From NCBI GenBank assembly GCA_937974565.1, contig CALJWL010000023.1, positions 1 to 45,431 on the forward strand: DNA of 45,431 bases. Direction: 5' to 3'. Source of the DNA: an uncultured Arenicella sp. GTDB lineage: Bacteria > Pseudomonadota > Gammaproteobacteria > Arenicellales > Arenicellaceae. The position numbers and the translations under genes were made by a program. Below, piece after piece: positions 18,755 to 27,150 of the stretch. Below the pieces are notes generated by a model. It did no database searches, was not told where the DNA came from, and was given only the letters and a program-made list of their open reading frames with translations. How positions within the stretch are numbered: position 1 is the first letter of the stretch; each line of letters starts with the position of its first letter.

Positions 18755-18785
18755 AAACCGCTAAGAAACCCAGCGGTTTTTATTC
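18755..18785 (+). terminator. Rho-independent terminator without an assigned gene
   Basis: AAACCGCT/AGCGGTTT stem with a nine-base loop, followed by TTTTTATT on the plus strand. The nearest confident plus-strand gene upstream is the L,D-transpeptidase 2 kb away, with a minus-strand gene between, so it must end another rightward transcript. Confidence 0.7.
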
Positions 18786-18845
18786 TGTTGAGGTTTCATA
18801 TAGTCTAAATGAATAAAAGTAACGACAACGACCTAACGATAAAAT

Positions 18846-18874
18846 AAAAGTGTTGCTAATTCAAGACACTTTTT
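18846..18874. terminator. Bidirectional terminator hairpin
   Basis: AAAAGTGT/ACACTTTT, an 8-bp stem with a 12-base loop. T-rich sequence follows on either strand (TTTTT on plus, ATTTTAT on minus). It overlaps the stop of the small minus-strand ORF at 18861. Confidence 0.5.
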
Positions 18875-19085
18875 GGTAAATGAATGTTAATAAACGATTC
18901 CGATGGCTCAAAATTTTGCATTTACCTGATAACTGGGCGTTACATACGATCTGATTGGCGCATACTTGTCTTAGAATCGAAGAGGTGTACTTTGCCCAGC
19001 TGTCCATGAGTTTTTCTGGAGACGCCAACAGCATTTGATGTATTTGTGGTTTTGTTGAGGTCTCTGCGGGTGTAAAATTCGGCAC
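18861..19085 (-). CDS. Small hypothetical protein, doubtful
   Basis: 74 residues from GTG 19085, divergent from ilvD. The product is Lys/Arg-rich with three Cys residues and no signal peptide. The only support is an open frame ending inside a terminator hairpin (18846-18874) and a position facing away from ilvD. No good RBS is present and no family is recognised. It may be chance. Confidence 0.25.
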   Translation of the reverse strand: MPNFTPAETSTKPQIHQMLLASPEKLMDSWAKYTSSILRQVCANQIVCNAQLSGKCKILSHRNRLLTFIYQKVS

Positions 19086-19117
19086 ACTAAACTAATCGCA
19101 ACGCTCAAACAGTCGTT

Positions 19118-20800
19118 ATGTCGGACACAAAGTTAAATAAACACAGTTCAACCATCACTCAACCAAAATCCCAAGGTGCTGGTCAAGCCATGTTGTATGG
19201 CACGGGCCTCAGTCGTGACGACATGAGTAAAGCGCAAGTTGGCATTGCCAGCGTTTGGTGGGAAGGCAATACCTGCAATATGCACCTGAATGACCTGGCT
19301 GCGCAAATTAAACAGGGCGTTGGTGACGCAGGCATGGTTGGCATGCGATTTAATACCATTGGTGTCAGCGATGGCACCACCAATGGCACTTCTGGCATGT
19401 CTTATTCACTGCAATCCAGAGACATCATTGCGGACTCAATTGAAACGGTGGTTTCAGCTCAGTTTTACGATGGTCTGATTACCGTGCCAGGCTGCGATAA
19501 AAATATGCCAGGTTGTGTTATGGCCATGGCCCGTGTGAACCGCCCATCAATCATGATCTATGGCGGTTCGATCAAGCCGGGCATGCACAAAGGTAAGAAG
19601 CTCGATATTATCTCGGCGTTCCAAGCGTATGGCGAGTTCTTGGTCGAAGTCATCAGTGATGAAGATCGCCAACAGATTATTGAAAAATCCATTCCGGGCG
19701 CCGGTGCTTGTGGTGGCATGTATACGGCTAACACCATGGCCAGCGCTATTGAAGCATTGGGTATGAGTTTACCTTACAGCGCCTCATCGCCTGCCGTCGA
19801 ACCTGAAAAAATTGACGAGTGTTTGCGCGCTGGTGCGGCGGTAAAACATTTACTGGAAATTGACTTAAAACCGCGCGATATTATGACCCGTGAGGCTTTT
19901 GAAAACGCCATGGTAGTTATTATTGCCTTGGGCGGTTCAACCAATGCCGTGTTGCACTTGATTGCCATGGCGCGTGCGGTGGATATTGATCTTACGGTGG
20001 ATGACTTTCAGAGCGTGAGTGATCGAGTGCCATTTGTCGCTGACTTAAAGCCAAGTGGCAAATACGTCATGGAAGATTTACATCACATCGGTGGCACGCC
20101 AGCGGTGATGAAATTTTTACTTGAAGAAGGCTTGTTAAATGGCGATTGTATTACATGCACGGGCAAAACCTTGGCGGAAAATTTAGCGGAACTGCCATGT
20201 TTAAAAGAAGGGCAAGACATTATTAAGCCTCTGTCGGAGCCGATTAAGCGTACCGGTCATATCCAGATTCTTAAAGGTAACCTGGCGGAAGGCGGCTCAG
20301 TGGCTAAAGTCACTGGCAAAGAGGGTGAAAAATTCGTTGGCCCAGCCAATGTGTTTGATGGTGAGCAGGCGATGATTGATGCCTTAGAAGAAGGTAAGAT
20401 CAGCAAGGGCGAAGTGTTGATTATTCGCTACGAAGGCCCCAAAGGAGGTCCAGGAATGCCCGAAATGTTAAAACCAACTTCAGCCATCATGGGCGCTGGC
20501 TTAGGTGAACATGTTGCGATGATTACAGACGGTCGTTTCTCTGGTGGCTCACACGGGTTTATCGTTGGGCATGTGGTGCCAGAAGCGCAAGAGGGCGGCA
20601 ATATTGCCTTGGTTCAAAATGGTGACATCGTAACCTTGGATGCGATTAATAATCGTATTGAGGTTGACCTGAGTGATGAAGAATTAGAGGCTCGCCGTCA
20701 AAACTGGGTGGCTCCCGAACTAAAGTTTAAGCGTGGAACTTTAGGAAAATACGTTCGTAACGTTAAGAACGCTTCCATGGGCTGCGTAACCGACGAATAA
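19118..20800 (+). CDS. ilvD: Dihydroxy-acid dehydratase
   Basis: 560 residues, the short IlvD/Edd subtype. It converts 2,3-dihydroxy-3-methylbutanoate and its homologue to the 2-keto acids in valine, leucine and isoleucine synthesis. The Fe-S ligand cysteines are visible in [24 protein letters not shown] and [17 protein letters not shown]. The C-terminal signature [19 protein letters not shown] is intact. No other ilv gene is nearby. Sixteen bases separate it from the next gene, which suggests an ilvD-Cds6-rarA operon. No attenuator-type leader peptide rich in branched-chain codons was seen upstream. Confidence 0.97.
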   Translation: MSDTKLNKHSSTITQPKSQGAGQAMLYGTGLSRDDMSKAQVGIASVWWEGNTCNMHLNDLAAQIKQGVGDAGMVGMRFNTIGVSDGTTNGTSGMSYSLQSRDIIADSIETVVSAQFYDGLITVPGCDKNMPGCVMAMARVNRPSIMIYGGSIKPGMHKGKKLDIISAFQAYGEFLVEVISDEDRQQIIEKSIPGAGACGGMYTANTMASAIEALGMSLPYSASSPAVEPEKIDECLRAGAAVKHLLEIDLKPRDIMTREAFENAMVVIIALGGSTNAVLHLIAMARAVDIDLTVDDFQSVSDRVPFVADLKPSGKYVMEDLHHIGGTPAVMKFLLEEGLLNGDCITCTGKTLAENLAELPCLKEGQDIIKPLSEPIKRTGHIQILKGNLAEGGSVAKVTGKEGEKFVGPANVFDGEQAMIDALEEGKISKGEVLIIRYEGPKGGPGMPEMLKPTSAIMGAGLGEHVAMITDGRFSGGSHGFIVGHVVPEAQEGGNIALVQNGDIVTLDAINNRIEVDLSDEELEARRQNWVAPELKFKRGTLGKYVRNVKNASMGCVTDE

Positions 20801-20816
20801 TTTAGTATAAAACTGA

Positions 20817-21596
20817 ATGGCTAATATTCGTTATATTTTTTTAATCGCGCTGGTTTTGCTCGGCGCAGTGATTGGTGTGTTGTGGCAAGACGAGAACACA
20901 CCGACCATTTCTTTTACACGCCCAGCCGGTGAGTTGGATCGAACTCAGCGTAACATTGAAACGGATGAAGCCGACCTTCTTGCTGATCAGAACAAAGACA
21001 CTGCATTGAGTGAGCTTAGCCAAAACAAGTCGACGGACTCAGTCCTGTCATCACCTATACAACAAAACGACACGGTGCTGACAAGGCGTGATCAATTATT
21101 GGCTTCATCGCAAGAGCCGCTAACTGAGCAAGAATTGGCTGCACAGATCGAATTAGCTCAACGGCAGCTGGCTCAAGTTGAGGCTATAAATGTGCGTAAG
21201 CAAGCGCAGGTTGATCAGGCGCTTGCTAGAGAAAGTAGCGCAGAGCAGCCTTTAATAGAAGCCGAGCTAGCTTATCGTATTGATGGCTGGCGGCAAGCTT
21301 GGCGTACTGGTGATGCGTCAGCGTATTTTGCGTTCTACAGTGATGGCTTCAAACCCGCCAGTGGTCGATCCATTGAACAATGGAAGATTGAACGAGTTAA
21401 GCGTTTGAACCCAGAGAAGCCGATTGATCTGACTCTAGAGAACTTCACGGTCAACTATGACCCAGAAACTCAGCGCAGCCTTGTTACTTTCACTCAGTTC
21501 TATCAATCTGGAAACCATCAAGACACTTCAGAGAAACACTTGATTCTGGCCAATGAACAAGGGCAATGGAAAATTATTTCAGAAACGACAAAGTAG
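20817..21596 (+). CDS. Membrane-anchored protein with C-terminal Cds6 (NTF2-like) domain
   Basis: 259 residues. An N-terminal membrane helix (about 5-23) precedes an acidic, Gln-rich, largely helical linker (about 40-145). The C-terminal domain spans 145-259 (AYRIDGWRQAWRTGDASAYFAFYSDGF, QWKIERVKRL, LVTFTQFYQSG, GQWKIISE). It aligns by eye with the ends of the two proteins at 13918-16790: paired Trp, AYxxFY, FTQxY and a terminal W. It has no catalytic YkuD domain. It lies between ilvD and rarA; its stop is in the same frame as rarA and 21 bases before the most likely rarA start region. A function in cell-wall metabolism is inferred only from the shared domain. Confidence 0.75.
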   Translation: MANIRYIFLIALVLLGAVIGVLWQDENTPTISFTRPAGELDRTQRNIETDEADLLADQNKDTALSELSQNKSTDSVLSSPIQQNDTVLTRRDQLLASSQEPLTEQELAAQIELAQRQLAQVEAINVRKQAQVDQALARESSAEQPLIEAELAYRIDGWRQAWRTGDASAYFAFYSDGFKPASGRSIEQWKIERVKRLNPEKPIDLTLENFTVNYDPETQRSLVTFTQFYQSGNHQDTSEKHLILANEQGQWKIISETTK

Positions 21597-21617
21597 AGCG
21601 CGATAAGCTCAGAAGCC

Positions 21618-22928
21618 ATTATTAATACACCGCTCTCATCTCAACCTCTGGCCGACCGACTGCGCCCTACTCGTTTAGACGAAGTTGCAGGGCAAACCGC
21701 GTTACTGGCGCCTGACAAGCCACTTCGGCTTGCAATTGAGTCTGGAAAACTGCACTCAATGGTGTTCTGGGGGCCGCCAGGCACTGGAAAAACGACGCTT
21801 GCCAAACTGGTTGCGAAAAAAAGTGACGCGACATTTGTGTCGCTTTCAGCCGTTTTGAGTGGCGTCAAGGACATTCGAGAAGCCGTTAGCAGTGCAAAGC
21901 AGCATGCAAAAATGGGCTTTGGGCGCACAGTCTTGTTCGTCGACGAAGTGCACCGTTTTAACAAATCACAACAAGATGCTTTTCTACCGCACATTGAGGA
22001 TGGCACCATTATCTTTATTGGTGCAACGACTGAAAACCCGTCTTTTGAACTTAATAACGCTCTGTTGTCACGGGTGCGCGTATACGTGCTTGAGTCTTTG
22101 AGTGTGGCTGAAATCGTGTTGTTAATTGACCGTGCCCTGAGTGATCAAGAAAGAGGTCTCGGACATTTGAAACTGAATATGATGGACGAAGTTAAAACGT
22201 ATCTAGCGGGTGCTGTGGATGGTGACGCTCGTCGTGCATTAACGATGCTTGAGATTGCTGCCGATTTGACTGAAAACGGCCTCATTGATCAAGATCTCAT
22301 CTCGCGGATCTTATCCGGTGGCTCCACACGCCGCTTTGACAACAAAGGCGAAGGGTTTTACGATCAAATTTCTGCGTTGCATAAATCGGTGCGAGGGTCT
22401 GACCCAGACGCAGGTTTGTATTGGTTATGTCGCATGCTTGATGGTGGCTGTGACCCTAAAGTGATTGCGCGGCGAGTTGTTCGCATGGCTTCCGAAGAAA
22501 TTGGTAACGCGGACCCGAGAGCCCTGCGTATAGCCTTGGACGCATGGGAAGTTCAAGAACGTGTTGGAAGCCCTGAAGGTGAATTAAGCCTTGCCCAAGC
22601 GGTAGTTTACCTGTGCGTGGCGGCAAAAAGTAATGCGGTCTATAACGCCTATAAACAGGCGATGGCCTTGGTGAAAGAAACGGGGTCGCTTGAAGTGCCA
22701 ATGCATTTGCGTAATGCGCCCACGGCATTGATGAAAGATTTGAATTACGGTAAGGGTTATCGCTATGCGCATAACGAGGCTGAAGGATACGCCGCAGGAG
22801 AGCAATACTTACCAGAAGAAATTCAGGGCGTCAGCTTTTACCAACCTGTTGAGCGTGGTTTGGAGATTAAAATTGCCGAAAAAATGCGACGTTTACGGCA
22901 ACTCGATAACCAGAAAACGAACTCATAG
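21618..22928 (+). CDS. rarA: Replication-associated recombination protein A (AAA+ ATPase); non-canonical start
   Basis: About 436 residues. Walker A is GPPGTGKTT, Walker B is VLFVDEVHRFNKSQQD, sensor 1 is GATTENPSFELNNALLSR. The C-terminal tetramerisation region is conserved (YCxxxxKSNAVYNAYKQA-like and LRNAPTALMKDLNYGKGYRYAH). RarA acts at stalled replication forks. The family N-terminus, PLADRLRPTRLDEVAGQ, is encoded from 21645, but no ATG, GTG or TTG exists in frame between the preceding stop (21594) and ATG 21759. An ATT at 21618 or 21621 is the likely start; AGAAG at 21611-21615 is suitably spaced for 21621. Starting at 21759 would delete the conserved N-terminus just before the P-loop. 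Confidence 0.9.
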   Translation: MINTPLSSQPLADRLRPTRLDEVAGQTALLAPDKPLRLAIESGKLHSMVFWGPPGTGKTTLAKLVAKKSDATFVSLSAVLSGVKDIREAVSSAKQHAKMGFGRTVLFVDEVHRFNKSQQDAFLPHIEDGTIIFIGATTENPSFELNNALLSRVRVYVLESLSVAEIVLLIDRALSDQERGLGHLKLNMMDEVKTYLAGAVDGDARRALTMLEIAADLTENGLIDQDLISRILSGGSTRRFDNKGEGFYDQISALHKSVRGSDPDAGLYWLCRMLDGGCDPKVIARRVVRMASEEIGNADPRALRIALDAWEVQERVGSPEGELSLAQAVVYLCVAAKSNAVYNAYKQAMALVKETGSLEVPMHLRNAPTALMKDLNYGKGYRYAHNEAEGYAAGEQYLPEEIQGVSFYQPVERGLEIKIAEKMRRLRQLDNQKTNS

Positions 22929-22932
22929 TGAT

Positions 22933-22960
22933 CAGCGCCGGCTAGGTTAAATCGGCGCTG
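22933..22960 (+). terminator. Hairpin after rarA
   Basis: CAGCGCCG/CGGCGCTG, a perfect 8-bp GC-rich stem with a 12-base loop, five bases after the rarA stop. No T tract follows, so it may act as an mRNA-end stabiliser rather than a classic terminator. Confidence 0.4.
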
Positions 22961-23084
22961 GTGGCGTGCCTTGTGAAAAAAGGCTTTATAAACAATTGTA
23001 AATCTGGCCAGAGCGCCAACGACTGCAAAAAATGAAAGCAATATAATAGTCAGCGTGTCTATTAATATGACCTTGGAGATTATT

Positions 23085-23297
23085 ATGTATAATTTACATC
23101 AATTCGAAGCATCAGCATTAGATACACAACAAGCCCATGAATGGGTCACCGTGCCTAATCCGACCAACAAGCGTATTTTATTGCAGGCGTGTGATAATTG
23201 CGGTGTGGTCAAGTCAGAGAACACTGTTATTAAGCATTGCGGCGCCGATTCTGATCGGCGAATTATTAGCCGCGCCTTGATTGCCGTTAGACACTAA
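23085..23297 (+). CDS. Small hypothetical protein with a CxxC motif
   Basis: 70 residues from ATG 23085, chosen over upstream in-frame starts because GGAG sits at 23075-23078 with good spacing. The product contains ACDNCGVVKSENTVIKHC, a CxxC plus a downstream Cys that could bind zinc or iron. It ends with a basic tail and has no signal peptide. No family is recognised. Neighbours are rarA upstream and a TerB-like protein downstream, both with long spacers, so it is probably transcribed alone. Confidence 0.6.
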   Translation: MYNLHQFEASALDTQQAHEWVTVPNPTNKRILLQACDNCGVVKSENTVIKHCGADSDRRIISRALIAVRH

Positions 23298-23868
23298 AGC
23301 ACCTCTCCTTTTCCATCGCAACGCCTTAATGTCTATTTCATTGGGCCATCGGCGTTGCCTCAATGAATAAAACCGAATAGCCAAAAAATCATCGACTTGC
23401 AAAATGTGGGGTACTTCAAAATTGGCATGGATTGTTTTTGGGCGCTCGTGATGAATCATCGGCCGAGGTTATGGAAATACGGTGGGGTTTTGGTCACTAA
23501 AAATCAACCAAAACGCAGGTAACTCACTCTTATGGCGATTGCTGTAATGACTAATTATTTACAAGTCGTCGTTGTTCGAGAAAAATTCATTCACTCAAAA
23601 TAACGATGTTATTGTTAAAGAGCATAGTGCTAAGGGAATAGGCTCGCAAGATAAAAACACAAAGAGAATCGCGTAAGTTTCTGTTTTAATGTAAGTTTTT
23701 TGAAATTTAATGTCTTTTGGTTTTTTCTGAGGTTGCCTTGAGCCATTGCACCCGTTATAGGGAAGTGACTTTATGCTGATAAAAGTTGATAATCGATTAA
23801 ACAATTTTTTCGGCGCTGACAATAACGATTGTTAGGCTTTACGAAGAACTTATCCCAGCACTCATTAT
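23298..23868. other. 571-base intergenic stretch
   Basis: No credible gene on either strand. GCAACGCC (23318-23325) and GGCGTTGC (23351-23358) form an inverted repeat 20 bases after the small CxxC gene and may be its transcript end. The rest is AT-rich with no recognised feature. Confidence 0.5.
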
Positions 23869-24255
23869 ATGGAACAATTACTCACACCACGCGCCGCATT
23901 ATTGTTGGCTGCGATTACGATTTCAGCCGTTGATGGCGACTTAAGCGCGAATGAAGTCGCCATTATTAATCGTCTGGACGGTTTTACAACCACCGTCGAC
24001 TGGGATTTTGCCATTGGCGTATGGAATGACACACCGATGGAAGACTGCGTTGATTTGGTTGCTAAATCGCTAAATGAGCGGCAGCAGCGCATCTGTTTTG
24101 CAAATCTAGTGGATATTGCAATGGCTGACGGTTCATTACATGAATCCGAAAATTTTCTGTTAAGTGCTTACACATCCGCGTTTAGTGTGTCCGATGCTGA
24201 AGTCGAGCGGATCGTAGATGTGATCACACTTAAAAATGACAAAGCGGGTTTTTAA
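23869..24255 (+). CDS. TerB-like protein
   Basis: 128 residues, all-helical. The TerB/DjlA-N pattern is visible: AAITISAVDGDLSANEVAIINRL in the first half and a second acidic, Asp-containing turn in LVDIAMADGSLHESENFLLSAY. These paired acidic loops are the metal-binding features of the TerB fold. Isolated TerB-like proteins are common and are not evidence for tellurite resistance; no other ter genes are present. The role is unknown. Confidence 0.75.
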   Translation: MEQLLTPRAALLLAAITISAVDGDLSANEVAIINRLDGFTTTVDWDFAIGVWNDTPMEDCVDLVAKSLNERQQRICFANLVDIAMADGSLHESENFLLSAYTSAFSVSDAEVERIVDVITLKNDKAGF

Positions 24256-24771
24256 CCTCTTTTTCTTTGAAACGGCCGCCGCCGCTGTGTTGTAATTTTT
24301 ATGGCGTTTATCAGGTTGAAACAGAGGTTGTTGGAGAACTCGTTAGTCAGTGGGTCAAGTGTTTTTCTGAAAAGCAGAGTGATGTTAATTTACCCCCACT
24401 CACATTTCACGCGCTGTTTATCTGGTGACGCTTTCAATTAAAGCAATGGCAAACTCGCTGTGTGTAAATTGTATCTGAGTTCTGTAACAATCGGGTTCAA
24501 GGCGGAATCCATTCACAGAATCAATTAACTTCGCAACTCTATAAATTGTTAATTTTTGTTTCTTTTTAATTGTAAGTGATTGAATCTTAAATTATTTTTC
24601 CCATCATAAAAAAATCATTTTTTTTCCATAAGACCCACAGGACGAAAATACGTTTGCGTGAGACTCTTACCTTGTCGATACGGGCAGTACAGGTTAAATG
24701 CTTAGTCAACGATGTATCAAGTTGTGAAGCCCGTCGGCTTATTTATGTAAACCAGATTTGGGGGTAAGAAA
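24256..24771. other. 516-base AT-rich leader region
   Basis: No ORF of note. The last 230 bases are strongly AT-rich with long A and T runs (about 24600-24630), typical of a regulated promoter region, and lead to the 55-residue ORF. No known riboswitch consensus was recognised. Confidence 0.4.
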
Positions 24772-24939
24772 ATGGAAAACCTATTGAATGAAGAAGTGAT
24801 TAAAGAATACGTAAGTTTTGATGAGTTGATGAATTTAGCGAAAGACATTCCAGAGTGTCCGAATGTTGAGTTTCCAAATGCAGGAGCCTTAGCTCAAGCT
24901 CGTTCACAGCCTATGCGTATTGATTTCGAATTGGGTTAG
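24772..24939 (+). CDS. 55-residue small protein of unknown function
   Basis: The frame ATG 24772 to TAG 24937 encodes MENLLNEEVIKEYVSFDELM followed by NLAKDIPECPNVEFPNAGAL and a short tail ending DFELG. The RBS GGGGGTAAG lies just upstream. A strong terminator follows at 25098, and a long AT-rich leader precedes it, so it forms a self-contained transcript. The product is acidic with one Cys and no membrane segment or signal peptide. No family is recognised. It could be a small regulatory protein or a peptide precursor, but no modification enzymes are adjacent. Confidence 0.55.
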   Translation: MENLLNEEVIKEYVSFDELMNLAKDIPECPNVEFPNAGALAQARSQPMRIDFELG

Positions 24940-25097
24940 GCCGAGGCGAGTGTTCGTTAGCTTAAGTAAGTTGTATTTTTAGCCAGAATAATAAGCACAA
25001 GTACATTGATGCCATGATTTGAAAACGAAGCTGTAAGAGTGAACTTAATTCTGACGGCGTAAACTAAAGTGGTACATGCGGGTCATGCATGAGATGG

Positions 25098-25126
25098 GCG
25101 GAAGCATGAGTGCTTCCGCTTTTTTT
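25098..25126 (+). terminator. Strong rho-independent terminator
   Basis: GCGGAAGCA/TGCTTCCGC, a perfect 9-bp stem with loop TGAG followed by seven T. It closes the transcript carrying the 55-residue ORF. The 159 bases between ORF and stem contain no gene. Confidence 0.9.
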
Positions 25127-25247
25127 CCCTTCGAAAACAGCCTTGAGTTGATCCTAGAAATTCCTTGAATTATTTAAATCTCCAACGCATTTTGAGCGTG
25201 AAAACGGTCCTAAATGACGGCCTCGTGCGGGATTGAATCTTGATGCT

Positions 25248-26120
25248 ATGATTGCTGTTATGACATCAATTAGATTAAGAGTTGCCATTGCCGCAATCTT
25301 GTTGCTGACAGGTATCGTTGCCAATTTAGGTTGGCTGGATATCAAGGGTTATAATTACACGCAAGCCGGTTTGCAACGAGCATTGGCGACCTTTGCTATT
25401 TCAAGAACGTTGAATGGCGTAATATCGGTTGCACAAGGCACGGAAGTTGCAGTTGAACCGGTTGGTATTGGTATGACGTTTACACCGGGTCAGATACTGG
25501 ATCCTATTAATGATCTCGTCGAGCGTTTTTCAACCGTGGTATTGGTGGCGGGTACGGCCTTTGGAGCTCAGCATGTGTTATTAGACATTACGGCTTCATC
25601 CGCGTTCTCTTGGTTGTTATGGCTGATGATCGGCTTTGCATTGGTTGTGTTGTTGTTTTTTAATAAGGTGAATGACCATCTTCGAAATTTTATTATCCGC
25701 GCTGCAATTACCTTGGCATTTCTTCGGCTGGCTGTGCCGTTATTTGCGATCACTGGAGAAGTGTTTTACCAACATTTTCTAGCCCCCCAATATCAGCAAT
25801 CCAGCGAAAAATTGAACGCCACTGCTGAGCGTCTAAGCGTTCTGAATGAAGAAAGTAAGGTCAATGTTGCGGAGGCAACGGACAATACATCATTTTTCGA
25901 CAGCGCTAAGGACTGGGTGCAAAACGCCGGTGCTGCACTGGATTGGAAAGCCCACCTTGCGGAGTTTTCAAAAGCAGCCGAAGCGGTAAGTGAGCATGCA
26001 ATACGATTAATGGTGGTGTTTCTGTTTCAGACCTTATTGCTGCCCTTGATGGCGGTGTGGTTGATGTTTAAAACATGCCGAGTGTGTTTAATGAGAGTGA
26101 ACCTTGGGCACATTGGCTAA
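25248..26120 (+). CDS. Conserved-type membrane protein of unknown function
   Basis: 290 residues from ATG 25248; TTG 25233 and ATG 25260 are alternatives and no RBS decides. About four membrane helices are visible: 10-30, about 125-145 (WLLWLMIGFALVVLLFF), about 155-180 and about 260-285. Between the first two is a well-structured region with SRTLNGVISVAQGTEVAVEP and TPGQILDPINDLVERFSTV. A helical, charged section (about 190-250) precedes the last helix. It ends 50 bases before the convergent PLP enzyme. Function unknown. Confidence 0.75.
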   Translation: MIAVMTSIRLRVAIAAILLLTGIVANLGWLDIKGYNYTQAGLQRALATFAISRTLNGVISVAQGTEVAVEPVGIGMTFTPGQILDPINDLVERFSTVVLVAGTAFGAQHVLLDITASSAFSWLLWLMIGFALVVLLFFNKVNDHLRNFIIRAAITLAFLRLAVPLFAITGEVFYQHFLAPQYQQSSEKLNATAERLSVLNEESKVNVAEATDNTSFFDSAKDWVQNAGAALDWKAHLAEFSKAAEAVSEHAIRLMVVFLFQTLLLPLMAVWLMFKTCRVCLMRVNLGHIG

Positions 26121-26170
26121 AATAGAGCGGCCTCGCTTTTTCAACACCATTGCGATTTCAAAGTCTCAAT

Positions 26171-27100
26171 TTATGTTTGAGAACTTGTTCGTTTTCCTTG
26201 CAGTCCGCCAGTATGGACGACTAATACTTTGCTTGTCAGAGGAAAGTACCCCTTCTCAGCCATTTTATAAATTTGGTAAACAACCTTACCGTTGTACACC
26301 GCGTCCAGAGGAACTTGATGTTCATGTTCGAAGCGGCTAATGAACTCCGTGAGTTCTCTTGGCATGTTGGCAAACCCCCCAAGGTGCCCTGCCACAATAG
26401 TCAAACCAAGCGCTTTGTTTTCTAGCCAAGTATTAATTCTGTTAATTGTGGCGTCACCCTCGGCCACCGCCTGAACGCCAAATACGCTAACGTGTTTTGG
26501 CGACGCTTTATACAAACCTGCGACCGTAGCGCCGGTGCCAGTGGCGCAAAAAGCATGAGTGGTGTCTACGAATCGCGGTTGTTTGAAAATGGGCTTATAG
26601 GCTTCTGATAAGGCGTGTACGGCAGTTGCTGTGCTTCCCCCTTCGGGAATGATGAGTGTGTTCTGAGGCGCCGAAAACGAGGCTAAGACACCGTCGAGTA
26701 ACTCCCCAACGGCTGATGCTGGTTGTTCGACCTGAAGTTTGTTAATCAATCTTCGGTAATCTTTTCGCATCACGGGGACCAATTGCATGCCCCATTGTTG
26801 GCAATCTTTGAGCGTGGGGGTGAGTTCGGAATGCAGTTCTCCTCGCACCAAACCAATGCTGTTTAGCCCTCGCTCTTTGCAAACCCAAGCTAAGGCGTGA
26901 AGGTGGTTGGAGTACGGCCCGCCAAAACTGATTAACGTTTCGTAGCCGTGTGTGGTCGCTGCGTTTAGTGCCGGTTTTAGTTTGTGTAATTTGTTACCGG
27001 AAACGTGCGGGTGATTTAAATCATCACGGAAAAAGCGTAATTCAATGCCGTTTGGCAAAATCACAGGTGATTCATCGTTTCTATGGTTCATCGAATACAT
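26171..27100 (-). CDS. PLP-dependent enzyme, ACC deaminase/D-cysteine desulfhydrase family
   Basis: 309 residues. Fold-type II PLP enzyme: VSGNKLHKLKPAL carries the PLP-lysine region, SFGGPYSNHLHALAWVC is the family's substrate-contact segment, and CATGTGATVAGLY binds the phosphate. Members deaminate 1-aminocyclopropane-1-carboxylate or desulfhydrate D-cysteine; the substrate cannot be told from the sequence. The start ATG 27100 is chosen, with another ATG three codons on. It lies 50 bases downstream of the Kelch gene and is probably cotranscribed with it. A CGATAG/CTATCG hairpin lies in the gap. Confidence 0.88.
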   Translation of the reverse strand: MYSMNHRNDESPVILPNGIELRFFRDDLNHPHVSGNKLHKLKPALNAATTHGYETLISFGGPYSNHLHALAWVCKERGLNSIGLVRGELHSELTPTLKDCQQWGMQLVPVMRKDYRRLINKLQVEQPASAVGELLDGVLASFSAPQNTLIIPEGGSTATAVHALSEAYKPIFKQPRFVDTTHAFCATGTGATVAGLYKASPKHVSVFGVQAVAEGDATINRINTWLENKALGLTIVAGHLGGFANMPRELTEFISRFEHEHQVPLDAVYNGKVVYQIYKMAEKGYFPLTSKVLVVHTGGLQGKRTSSQT

Positions 27101-27150
27101 TGGGTACTAATAAGTCATAGCCGATAGCCCACGCTATCGCTTTAAATAAG

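Larger units (their letters stand above)
18023..18845. other. 823-base stretch without a confident gene
   Basis: No ORF here has both a credible start and a recognisable product. The frame from 18369 to 18572 (FRGAANTYNESQTLYYDKATAALK) looks somewhat protein-like but is unassigned. The stretch holds a long hairpin at 18501-18573 and a rho-independent terminator at 18755. Together these suggest a rightward transcript, perhaps a noncoding RNA or a gene relic. Confidence 0.5.

Noticed and set aside
18521-18808. 95-codon frame as a gene
   Set aside because: It runs through the rho-independent terminator at 18755 and has no family resemblance or RBS.
21759-22928. Annotating rarA from its first ATG
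   Set aside because: It would remove the conserved N-terminus encoded upstream in the same open frame.
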